Assembly (NCBI GenBank): GCA_043719385.1
Contig: JAYSTY010000188.1
Location: forward strand, 1 to 8,343
DNA length: 8,343 nt
From: JAFDVL01 sp043719385
GTDB lineage: Bacteria > Acidobacteriota > Blastocatellia > RBC074
Direction of reading: 5' to 3'
Made by a program: the position numbers and the translations under genes. Below the pieces are notes generated by a model that saw nothing but the letters and a program-made list of their open reading frames with translations, did not search any database and was not told the DNA's origin. Positions 1-6,770 of this stretch are shown piece after piece (position 1 is the first letter of the stretch; the number at the start of each line of letters is the position of its first letter).

Positions 1-1265
1 CCAACTGCCAATTGTTTACCGTCCGGGCTGAAGGCCATGGACATCACCCAGTCGGATTGTTTTTCGAGCATTTTTAGTTCAGCCAGATTCGAGGAATCCC
101 AGAACTTAATAATTCTGTCCGCGCCGGTCGAAACAATTATTTTCCCATCGGGTGAATAAGCGATTTGATTAATCACGTCTTCGTGCGAAATCAACGAGCG
201 CACCTGTTTACCGTCCTTTGCGGCGATTTCCCAAATGTGAATGATGCGGTCTGCGCCTGCTCCGGCAAGAAATTTACCTGACGGATGAAAGGCGATGGTG
301 TTGACGGCATCGAGCGAATCGTTGAGCGTGTATAACCGTTCGCCAGTTGCTACATCCCAGATTTTGACGTTGCGATCTGCGGCGGCGGAGGCCAGTAATT
401 TTCCGTCGGGACTGAAGGCCACCGCGAACACTGCGTCAGTGTGATCTTTCAGGTTTTTGAGTTCTTTGCCGCTCGCCACATCCCACAACTTGACCATTTT
501 ATCGTAGCTGCAAGTCGCCAGCATTTTTCCGTCAGGGCTAAAGGCAATCGAAAAGATGTTGTCCCGATGACCGCGTATTGAAGCAATTTCTTTGCCATCG
601 GTTACGTTGTAGATGTTGACTTCACCAAATTGCGCCGGATTGCCGCCTGCCGCCGCGAGCAATTTTCCATCGGGACTGAACGCAAGCGCACGGACTTGAT
701 TCGACGCGCCGGATAATTTGTTAAGTAATTTTCCTTCACTGTTGAGTAACTCGATTTGCTGATAGGAGCCAACGGCAATCATTGCTCCGTGCATCGCCAG
801 ACTACTAATTGCGGCTTTGACAGGAACTGTTGGTTTAAGGTCTGGGATGCTGAATTTATTTGACCCGTCGCTACTGCTCAGGGTACTGACCTGCGCCCCG
901 TCGCCCCGTCGCCCCGTCGCCGTCTCGCCTTTCGCTCCTGCATCAATCCAGTCCTTAATTGCTTTGATTTCTGCCGCGCTGAGTTGATCGCCGAGCGGCA
1001 TGCGCGGTTGCTGTGTGCCTTCGAGAAATTTAACGAGCAGGCTTTCTGAAGCTTTTCCAGCCACAACTAGCGCACCGCGTTTGCCGCCATTCATCAAGGC
1101 GGCATAGCTTTCCAGATTCAAATCGCCTTTGCGCGTGGTGTGATTGTGGCAAACGATGCACTTGTCCTGAATGATCGCGTCAACGGCTCCGTAGGTGAAT
1201 TTATCCTGCGCCACGAGATTTACCGCAAGCAGGAACAGGAATAAAAAGTAGCTGAATAATTTCAT
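1..1265 (-). CDS. Secreted c-type cytochrome / WD40-repeat protein (partial, C-terminus missing)
   Basis: The frame is open from an ATG at 1265 to the left edge, giving 421 codons without a stop, so the C-terminus lies outside the window. Residues 1-20 form a signal peptide (MKLFSYF..., hydrophobic core, ending near VAQ/D), so export to the periplasm is expected. Residues 25-112 resemble the Planctomycete-type cytochrome c domain, with a single haem motif CIVCH (C36, C39, H40) and a later RMP that could supply the Met ligand (M89). A low-complexity linker (about 112-140) follows. At least six WD40 blades then run from about residue 150, with repeated FSPDGK turns (near 196, 242, 284, 410; variants at 326 and 370) and WD/WE ends (KLWD, KIWD, HIWE, KFWD). 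The start lies only 5 bp after the stop of the upstream nuclease-like gene and has no clear Shine-Dalgarno, so translational coupling is likely. The family often accompanies DUF1549/DUF1553 genes, as here. The protein's exact role is unknown. Confidence 0.9.
   Translation of the reverse strand, partial: MKLFSYFLFLFLLAVNLVAQDKFTYGAVDAIIQDKCIVCHNHTTRKGDLNLESYAALMNGGKRGALVVAGKASESLLVKFLEGTQQPRMPLGDQLSAAEIKAIKDWIDAGAKGETATGRRGDGAQVSTLSSSDGSNKFSIPDLKPTVPVKAAISSLAMHGAMIAVGSYQQIELLNSEGKLLNKLSGASNQVRALAFSPDGKLLAAAGGNPAQFGEVNIYNVTDGKEIASIRGHRDNIFSIAFSPDGKMLATCSYDKMVKLWDVASGKELKNLKDHTDAVFAVAFSPDGKLLASAAADRNVKIWDVATGERLYTLNDSLDAVNTIAFHPSGKFLAGAGADRIIHIWEIAAKDGKQVRSLISHEDVINQIAYSPDGKIIVSTGADRIIKFWDSSNLAELKMLEKQSDWVMSMAFSPDGKQLAV
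894..929. repeat. Tandem octamer array (GACGGGGC on the minus strand) inside the cytochrome/WD40 gene
   Basis: Three perfect copies of CGCCCCGT (894-901, 902-909, 910-917) are followed by degenerate copies to 929. Read on the coding strand the unit is GACGGGGC. The three perfect copies total 24 bp, so the array keeps the reading frame. It encodes part of the Gly/Arg/Asp-rich linker between the cytochrome and WD40 domains (about residues 113-124, including ATGRRGDG), where an insertion would be tolerated. The same octamer family recurs at 7818-7849 in a non-coding palindrome. Confidence 0.85.
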
Positions 1266-1270
1266 TTGGA

Positions 1271-1876
1271 TTAAGCCGTTTGATTAATCATTGCGACCAG
1301 AATACCCATGATTTTTTGGATGTCGTCGATTTGATAATCCTGGAGATCAATTGAAACAGTCAGTTGCTGCAATTTCATAAACTGCCAATAATTGCCGGAA
1401 GTCACGACTCCATAAACAGTTTTTACCTCATTGACTTCGTTGGCATTGAATTGTTGTGCCGCTACCATTTCGGCGATGCACTGCCCAAAGCCATTGATAA
1501 TATTATCGTTTTTGGCCTCAACAATCGTAATTACCGGAGCCTTCAGGAACATTTGCTCCGGGGTAAGACTGATGATGAAGTCACAGTAGCCATTAAGTTT
1601 TTTGGACTTGTCCACATCAAATTTAATCCCGGAGAAAAGTCCGATTTGGTTTTCATACTGGTGTCTCAATTCGACCAGAACGTTAGCAATGATTAGCTCC
1701 GAACGCGCTTTTTCAGTATTGATTGCCAGTGCCAGCGGGACATTGTTTTTCAAAGTTGCCAGCAGTGAATCACTCACAGAAGCTTCCTTAAGCTGCGAAA
1801 ATATTCCTTTTACTTCTTTAACGTCCAACTGAAAATCTGTGACAACTTTTTTTAAGTTGAAATCACGATATGCCAT
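1271..1876 (-). CDS. PD-(D/E)XK nuclease-like protein, uncharacterised
   Basis: A 201-aa soluble protein with no signal peptide or membrane segment. The ATG at 1876 (MAYRDF...) is preferred over an in-frame TTG at 1894 because AGGA sits 7 nt upstream of it. The core has the order expected of the PD-(D/E)XK nuclease fold: a helix with E60 (ARSELIIANVLVELR), D99 in GYCDFIIS, a hydrophobic strand ending in the E120-A-K122 motif (ITIVEAKND), and then a helix with Q132 (GFGQCIAEM). A later strand, VYGVVTSGNYWQFMKL, matches the edge-strand pattern common in these nuclease-like proteins. All presumed catalytic residues are present, so it may be active, but the substrate is unknown. It lies 30 bp after the DUF1549/DUF1553 gene and 5 bp before the cytochrome/WD40 gene, which suggests co-transcription although it should be cytoplasmic. 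Related standalone proteins occur as hypotheticals in many bacteria (from memory). The fold call is fairly firm; the function is open. Confidence 0.75.
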   Translation of the reverse strand: MAYRDFNLKKVVTDFQLDVKEVKGIFSQLKEASVSDSLLATLKNNVPLALAINTEKARSELIIANVLVELRHQYENQIGLFSGIKFDVDKSKKLNGYCDFIISLTPEQMFLKAPVITIVEAKNDNIINGFGQCIAEMVAAQQFNANEVNEVKTVYGVVTSGNYWQFMKLQQLTVSIDLQDYQIDDIQKIMGILVAMINQTA

Positions 1877-1883
1877 AAATTTA

Positions 1884-1887
1884 TCCT
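1884..1887 (-). promoter_or_regulatory. Ribosome binding site deciding the nuclease-like gene start
   Basis: AGGA on the minus strand, 7 nt before the ATG at 1876. It favours the MAYRDF start over the TTG at 1894, which would place this site inside the coding region. Confidence 0.55.
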
Positions 1888-1906
1888 GGATCAATTAATC
1901 ATTTTG

Positions 1907-4192
1907 TCAGTGATTGAATAAAAATTCTTTGCTTGTCAGCACCGCCCAAACAATATCTTCGACGGCTTGTTTACGCGCAATAGTTGGCGTCACGGCATCT
2001 TTATTTTCAGTGCGGCTCGACTTCATGGCAGCCAGTAAATTCGTCAATTCTTTTTCTGAAGGCTTGCGAGAGAACGCCGATAAATACAGGTGATGCAGCA
2101 TCATTTCGTCTGATAAGCCAAGCTTGACGACATTGTCTACAAACCCGCCCGGCGTGCGCAATTTTTGATTCAGCGTTTCGCCGTTGATGATGTGCAAAGC
2201 TTGTTGCACGGTCGGTTCAGACGAGCGTTCGCATTCGCACGTCGTCACGCGTACCGGCCTGCCAAAAACTTTCAGGAAATATTGGTTGATCCGTGAGTCA
2301 GGCAGTTGTATCGCTCGCGTCCCAGGTGAGAAGTCAGGAAACATCGTCGGCACAGAAGTGACCTGAGAAATTACGTCAAGCATCGCTTCGGCAGGCAAAC
2401 GTTTGATGACATATTTTGAGTAATATTTTTCATCTTTGGCGTTTGTTTCATTCGCCTGCGAGGAACGTTGATACGCGGCGGAATTCATAATGGTGCGCAT
2501 CAAATGTCTGGTATCAAATTTATGCGCCACAAAATCTTTGGTTAAGGCCGCAAGTAATTCGTCGTTTGAGGGCGGGTTCGTGCCGCGCATATCGTCTACG
2601 GCCTCGACCAGACCGCGTCCCATAAAATTCTTCCACACGCGATTGACGATGGCGCGGGCGAAATATGGATTGTCGGGCGCGGTTAGCCAGTTGGCCAAAT
2701 GTTCGCGGCGATCCTGGCCTTCAAACGGAATCGCTTCACCATCCAGCGGACGCGGCGGCAACGGCTTATTCAAGCGCGGATGATTTACGTCGCCTGTCGG
2801 TGAAGTGTAAACCGAAACATCGCCCGCTCTGACGCCGTTTTTCAACGACACACGACCGAACAGATTCGCCATTTCGTAATATTGTTTCTGCGTCCATTTT
2901 TCGAGCGGATGATTGTGGCAACGCGCACAGGTGATGGACATGCCCAAAAATGCCTGCGAGAGATTTTCGTTGAGGTCGGTCGGCTCTTTATGAATGACAT
3001 AATAATTCGCCGCGCCGTTTTCCATCGTATTGCCGGAAGCAGTGATGATTTCGCGGACGAATTTATCCCAGGGCTTATTATCCTGGACGCTCTGGCGAAT
3101 CCAGTTATGGAAGCTCCACATCGAATTGTTGGAAATCTTAAGCGTCGAAACCAGCAACAGGTCATCCCATTTGTTCGTCCAGTAATCAACGTATTCTTCG
3201 CGCTCGAGCAATGCGTCAATTAATTTAGAACGTTTATTAGTGGCGGTTTCACTGAGAAAATTCTCGACCTCCTGCGCCGTTGGCAAAGTGCCAGTAGCAT
3301 CAAGAAAAGCGCGACGCAAAAATTCGCTGTCACCCGCTTGTTCCGAAGGCGCAAGGTTCAGGCTGGCAAGTTTTTTGAGCACCAGTTCATCAACGAAATT
3401 TTGCTTCGGCGAACGGCTGAAAATTTCCGGGCTGATGCTGCCGGGAAAAGCATTAGCGGCACGGGCAAAGGCTACGGCGGATTGATATTGCGCAGTAATC
3501 GCGGTCTCTCCGTGTCCGATCATTTTTACTTTGCCAGTTTCGTCAACGGTGGCGATTGATGAATCGGCAACTGCGTATTTTACCCACCGCGTGACATCTT
3601 CGGCGTGACCGTCGGAGTAGGAAGCTTTGACGCGCAAATTTGTTTCGTTGCCCGTGGTCAATGGAGTTTCTTTGGGCGTGACTTCGATGCCGATAATCCG
3701 TGCATCGGATTCTGACGGAGCTGAGATTCCGGCGGCAATCCATTCTGAAACTACCCGATATTCCAGCGTCTCAATTTCCATGCGCTTGCCGCCGCCGTGT
3801 CCAATTGCCATCGTTGGTTTGAGCAATAATAAACTTTTTGCCGGCTCCATTTTGTTGATGCGACGACCGAGCGATTGGCGCGTCAGCACCTGATAATCAA
3901 GCTCAGGATCATAACCGCGCAGGGTCAGCTTGAAGCCGTTTTTGCCTGCTGCTGCCCCGTGACACGCGCCCTGATTACAACCGAGTTTGGTCATCACCGG
4001 AATCACGTGATTGCGAAAACTCCAGCCGCCAGCAGGCGTCGCAATTTCTGTCCAGGGTTTTGTCGTATCAAGTGTGACTGGTAAATTGGGCAATGCCGAT
4101 GTTGCCTCGACGGAACGAAGCTGGCTGAAATAATTAAGCCCGATGAGAGCGATAAATGCCGCGCTGAAAATGAGCTTAAGCCTGTTCATCAT
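1907..4192 (-). CDS. DUF1549 / Big_2 / DUF1553 secreted protein (PSD1-type cytochrome family)
   Basis: A complete 761-aa protein. Residues 1-30 look like a signal peptide or N-terminal anchor (MMNRLKLIFSAAFIALIGL). Residues 60-155 resemble the cytochrome-like N-terminal domain, with GCNQGACH (71-78) and a WIAAG end. Residues 168-243 form a bacterial Ig-like Big_2 domain (ITAQY-type end strand, DSSIATVDETGKV core). Residues 263-450 are DUF1549, including FLRRAFLDATGTLPT (291-305) and the CARCHNHP motif (422-429). Residues 495-755 are DUF1553, including NPYFARAIVNRVWKNFMGRG (508-527), the RLPAEAMLD segment and the TCECERS segment (651-657). The CARCHNHP element is CxxCH and could bind haem; GCNQGACH has a wider C-x4-CH spacing. 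The family is widespread in Planctomycetota, Verrucomicrobiota and Acidobacteriota; its biochemistry is unproven. AGAGGAAG lies just upstream of two adjacent ATGs (4192 and 4189), so either could be used. It is the first gene of a minus-strand unit with the nuclease-like and cytochrome/WD40 genes. The usual DUF1501 partner is not seen here. Confidence 0.92.
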   Translation of the reverse strand: MMNRLKLIFSAAFIALIGLNYFSQLRSVEATSALPNLPVTLDTTKPWTEIATPAGGWSFRNHVIPVMTKLGCNQGACHGAAAGKNGFKLTLRGYDPELDYQVLTRQSLGRRINKMEPAKSLLLLKPTMAIGHGGGKRMEIETLEYRVVSEWIAAGISAPSESDARIIGIEVTPKETPLTTGNETNLRVKASYSDGHAEDVTRWVKYAVADSSIATVDETGKVKMIGHGETAITAQYQSAVAFARAANAFPGSISPEIFSRSPKQNFVDELVLKKLASLNLAPSEQAGDSEFLRRAFLDATGTLPTAQEVENFLSETATNKRSKLIDALLEREEYVDYWTNKWDDLLLVSTLKISNNSMWSFHNWIRQSVQDNKPWDKFVREIITASGNTMENGAANYYVIHKEPTDLNENLSQAFLGMSITCARCHNHPLEKWTQKQYYEMANLFGRVSLKNGVRAGDVSVYTSPTGDVNHPRLNKPLPPRPLDGEAIPFEGQDRREHLANWLTAPDNPYFARAIVNRVWKNFMGRGLVEAVDDMRGTNPPSNDELLAALTKDFVAHKFDTRHLMRTIMNSAAYQRSSQANETNAKDEKYYSKYVIKRLPAEAMLDVISQVTSVPTMFPDFSPGTRAIQLPDSRINQYFLKVFGRPVRVTTCECERSSEPTVQQALHIINGETLNQKLRTPGGFVDNVVKLGLSDEMMLHHLYLSAFSRKPSEKELTNLLAAMKSSRTENKDAVTPTIARKQAVEDIVWAVLTSKEFLFNH

Positions 4193-4360
4193 AAACTTCC
4201 TCTGGTACTAAGGTTGCTGTCGGAATGGATCATTGCTGGAACAGAAGAACGGGCAAAAGTTCCGGCAGTGATTGGAATGACCATCATATAACTAACCAGC
4301 ACGGTTGTCATCCAGGTTGCAATGTCTCAATATGTCCAGATTGTGAAGGAGAAATTATCA
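4193..4360. promoter_or_regulatory. Divergent intergenic region between the DUF1549/DUF1553 gene and the small exported protein
   Basis: This 168-bp spacer separates two outward-facing genes and must hold promoters for at least the minus-strand unit, unless transcription reads through. Shine-Dalgarno sites sit at both edges (minus-strand AGAGGAAG just after 4192; plus-strand AAGGAG at 4346-4351). A TATAAC at 4288-4293 resembles a -10 box, but no good -35 lies at the right distance. No convincing operator or riboswitch was seen. Confidence 0.4.
4346..4351 (+). promoter_or_regulatory. Shine-Dalgarno AAGGAG deciding the start at 4361
   Basis: AAGGAG lies 9 nt before the ATG at 4361 and selects the start that places a signal peptide at the N-terminus. 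An earlier in-frame ATG at 4322 has no such site and would bury the signal peptide. Confidence 0.75.
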
Positions 4361-5056
4361 ATGCTAAGAAGAATCTTATCGGTATTGCTGATCGTGAGTT
4401 GTTCATCTGCAAATGGAATTGCACAGGATGACTCACGTCGAATGATTGATCCTGAAATTATTCCGCTGAGCGGTGCGGTAACCAAAGATTTTATACCGCC
4501 GGGGTGGAAAATTGAGCAGGAAATTTCCGGTGATTTGAATGCTGACAATCAGCCTGATGCTGTCGTGCAACTGATCGAAGACAAGCCGGAACAAAATAAT
4601 AAAGGCGAATATCAGGATCGTTATCGTGCGCTGTTGCTCCTGCTCAAAAGTCGTGACGGGAAATTTCAGCGTGGGGCGGTGGCTGTTAAGCTGCTGCAAT
4701 GTACGGGCTGTGGCGGAATGTTAGGTTCCGGTGGAACGGGCGCAGATTTGAAAATTGAAAAGGGAGTATTGATTGTTTCCCAGCTTTCTGGTTCCCGTGA
4801 GATGCGAGATTTAACACAGCGCTTCAGATTCGATGCTGTCGCAAAACGCTTTGTTTTGATTGGGCAGGACGTCGCTGAACGTGATCGCGCCACCGGGAAA
4901 AGTACAATGTTCAGCACGAACTTTCTGACGGGTAAACAGGTGATTGAGAAAACTCGTTACAATCAAAAAACGGATAAAGAAGTGACAGTGTCCAAAACTA
5001 CGAAAACTGTCCCGAAAGCAAAGAAGTTTATTGAAGCGGTTGATTACGAACAGTAA
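4361..5056 (+). CDS. Exported hypothetical protein with an FG-GAP/VCBS-like motif
   Basis: A 231-aa protein read from the ATG at 4361. The N-terminus (MLRRILSVLLIVSCSSANGIAQ) is an export signal. IVSC could be a lipobox with C14 as the lipidated residue, or cleavage could follow near IAQ, so lipoprotein versus soluble periplasmic is undecided. The motif GDLNADNQPDAVVQL (57-71) resembles the Asp-rich loops of FG-GAP/VCBS repeats, which often bind calcium, but only one copy is visible. A CTGCGG segment (C114, C117) and a conserved-looking core of strands (LKIEKGVLIVSQLSGS, RFRFDAVAKRFVLIGQ) follow. The overall pattern resembles secreted hypotheticals in which a GDLNxDxxxD motif precedes an 'I-x-x-G-x-L-x-I' strand and an 'RFR...F-x-LIG' strand. 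The C-terminal 40 residues are Lys/Thr-rich. No function is assigned. Its last 29 bp overlap the end of the convergent glycosyltransferase gene. Confidence 0.8.
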   Translation: MLRRILSVLLIVSCSSANGIAQDDSRRMIDPEIIPLSGAVTKDFIPPGWKIEQEISGDLNADNQPDAVVQLIEDKPEQNNKGEYQDRYRALLLLLKSRDGKFQRGAVAVKLLQCTGCGGMLGSGGTGADLKIEKGVLIVSQLSGSREMRDLTQRFRFDAVAKRFVLIGQDVAERDRATGKSTMFSTNFLTGKQVIEKTRYNQKTDKEVTVSKTTKTVPKAKKFIEAVDYEQ

Positions 5057-6683
5057 GGCGCAGCAGCACCCAGGTGTGATAGGTAGCAAGTTTTTCGCTC
5101 TTCATTATTTCCAGTCCCTCAAGCCATTGTTTGGGCGACATCACAAGGACACTTTTTGTTGGCTGTGTTTCGATGAGCGCCGCAATTTCCTCCGGCTTCA
5201 TGGCGGTGATCAGTTCCGAATGTGCATCACGTAACGGTAAATTCGGCGCGTAATAATCAATGCTGTGATCGTTATTAATAAAAAAGATCAGCCGCTCATC
5301 TGCCCTGGCTGCGGCTTTGGCTTTGACGGCAAGCTCCGCTGTTGAATCTGTGACCGCTAAACTTGGCATTGCCGTCTGAGTAACAGCTATCAGGATTCCG
5401 GCAAAGCAAAAAGGTATTGTAATTGTTGCCCAGCGTTCATTTCTGAGCAGCAACGCAGAAATAGTGATAAAGGCTGCAACCAGCAATGCGGCGGACAATG
5501 CCAAAGCTCTGAAATCACCGGCATAATGAAATTTCTCCGCCCGTGTACTGACAAATATTCCTGCTACCAAAAAAATTAGCGCAGTGATTAAGTTAAACCA
5601 GCGCCATAAAGTGCGCGGCGGTTTTACCCACCACGCCGCTAATTTTTCCCCAATCAACAAAGCAATCGCTGGAAAGACAGGCAGGATATAGCCCGTCAAT
5701 TTTGAAGTCGAAAGTGAAAAGAAGCCAACGATCACGATAATCCAAACCCAGAGAAAAAGTGTGAAGTAATTTTCAGCGTTACTGATTAATTCGCGCCATT
5801 TTTTAAGCGTAGAAACGGCCTGGCAAAGTAGGTAAAGCGACCAGGGAAAGCAGCCCAGAATTGCCACCAATGTAAAAAAGTAAAATGGTTGCGGGTGATG
5901 ATATTTGTTGGTCAGAAAACGCTGGAAATGATGCTGGATGAAAAACTCCTGCACGAATTCCTGTCCGTGCCGAACCAGCATCGGCGCATACCAGGTGGCA
6001 CTGGTGGCCAAAAATACGATGACTCCGACGAGCAATAATTTGGGACGTTTGAGCAGCAATCCTAAATTCCTGGTCAGCAGTAAAAATAATCCGGCAATGG
6101 CTCCCGGCAAGACAATTCCAACCAATCCTTTCGCCAGCATCGCCAGGCCGATGGCAAAGCAGCATAAATACCAGAACGAATCTTTACCTTTTTGAAACCA
6201 CAGGAAAAATGCCAGCAACGCGATTTCCAGCGCGACAGACAAGGGCAGATCAAATGTTGCGGCGCGGCTGAAGCCAATCCAGATGCCGCTGGTTACTAAG
6301 CAAACCGCGCTTAAATAACCAAAACGGTTACTGTGAAAATATCTGCCGAACCAAAAAAGTACAAACACGCCGAGGCTGGAAAACAGCGCGACAGGGAGCC
6401 GTGATGAAAATTCAGAAACGCCAAATATTTTGTAGCTCGCAGCGATCAGCCAGTACGTCAGCGCCGGTTTTTCAAACCAGTGAATGCCCGCCAGATTGGG
6501 CGTGATCCAGTCGCCGGATTCGTACATTTCAACCGCTACTTCGCAATAGCGCGGTTCATCCGGGCCGAGCATCGGCAAATAACCGAGGCGATAAAAAAAG
6601 CTCGCGCCGCATAAAATAAGCAGTGCAAGAACGCACAGGCTGGTTTTAAAATCAGGTGAATTAGTCGTTATGATTTGCGCCAT
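5028..6683 (-). CDS. ArnT/PMT_2-family membrane glycosyltransferase (GT-C fold)
   Basis: A complete 551-aa polytopic membrane protein, close in length to E. coli ArnT (550 aa). A first membrane segment (about 15-32) leads into the periplasmic signature LGPDEPRYCEVAVEMYESGD (39-58), in which D42/E43 match the catalytic acidic pair of GT-C enzymes. WFEKPALTYWL (69-79) and EFSSRLPVALF (91-101) follow, both typical of the ArnT/dolichyl-phosphate-mannose mannosyltransferase family. About ten further hydrophobic segments run to residue 430, with a soluble C-terminal domain (about 445-551). Such enzymes move a sugar from a polyprenyl-phosphate donor to lipid A, proteins or other envelope acceptors on the outer face of the inner membrane. 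The acceptor here cannot be read from sequence, and no arnA-F genes are visible, so the name arnT is not applied. No good Shine-Dalgarno precedes the ATG at 6683. It is divergent from the oxidoreductase gene and overlaps the exported-protein gene at its 3' end. Confidence 0.9.
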   Translation of the reverse strand: MAQIITTNSPDFKTSLCVLALLILCGASFFYRLGYLPMLGPDEPRYCEVAVEMYESGDWITPNLAGIHWFEKPALTYWLIAASYKIFGVSEFSSRLPVALFSSLGVFVLFWFGRYFHSNRFGYLSAVCLVTSGIWIGFSRAATFDLPLSVALEIALLAFFLWFQKGKDSFWYLCCFAIGLAMLAKGLVGIVLPGAIAGLFLLLTRNLGLLLKRPKLLLVGVIVFLATSATWYAPMLVRHGQEFVQEFFIQHHFQRFLTNKYHHPQPFYFFTLVAILGCFPWSLYLLCQAVSTLKKWRELISNAENYFTLFLWVWIIVIVGFFSLSTSKLTGYILPVFPAIALLIGEKLAAWWVKPPRTLWRWFNLITALIFLVAGIFVSTRAEKFHYAGDFRALALSAALLVAAFITISALLLRNERWATITIPFCFAGILIAVTQTAMPSLAVTDSTAELAVKAKAAARADERLIFFINNDHSIDYYAPNLPLRDAHSELITAMKPEEIAALIETQPTKSVLVMSPKQWLEGLEIMKSEKLATYHTWVLLRLTVRNQPLQ

Positions 6684-6770
6684 CTGAAAAACAGGATTAG
6701 ATTCTGAGCCATTGAACGACAGGCCGACAGCTTATCGTTCGCAAAAAAATAAACGGCAGGGTATCACACG
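6684..6770. promoter_or_regulatory. Divergent intergenic region between glycosyltransferase and oxidoreductase
   Basis: An 87-bp spacer that should carry promoters for both outward genes. It contains a short inverted repeat, GAACGA (6714-6719) with TCGTTC (6735-6740) around a 15-nt loop, and an A-run (6743-6749). An AGGG (6758-6761) lies 9 nt before the ATG at 6771 and is a plausible Shine-Dalgarno. No convincing -35/-10 pair was identified. Confidence 0.4.

Noticed and set aside
894..929. Short tandem repeats considered as a CRISPR array.
   Set aside because: The 8-bp units are contiguous, with no unique spacers and no repeat of 23-37 bp; no cas gene is visible.
1271..1876. Lower GC of the nuclease-like gene as evidence of recent transfer.
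   Set aside because: Hand counts of three 60-base lines gave about 37-43% GC, against 52-58% in lines of the flanking genes. Lines of the glycosyltransferase gene gave 37-42% too, so low GC is not specific to this gene.
2842..3219. Long alternative-frame reading frames within the DUF1549/DUF1553 gene (for example 2842-3219 minus and 2882-3223 plus).
   Set aside because: They lie wholly inside a confidently identified gene, lack credible start signals, and show no family motifs; they are frame shadows.
4201..4292. An open plus-strand frame in the intergenic region that ends in a hydrophobic tail (AVIGMTII) before a TAA, suggesting the end of a decayed membrane protein gene.
   Set aside because: It is only about 30 codons, has no start or Shine-Dalgarno, matches nothing I recognise, and such open stretches are expected by chance at this length.
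4273..4293. TTGGAA and TATAAC as a sigma-70 promoter for the gene at 4361.
   Set aside because: They are separated by only 9 bp instead of 16-18, and no alternative -35 sits at the right distance.
6714..6740. GAACGA/TCGTTC inverted repeat as an operator in the divergent region.
   Set aside because: A 6-bp stem with a 15-nt loop is frequent by chance, and no paired promoter elements support it. It is mentioned in the region entry only.
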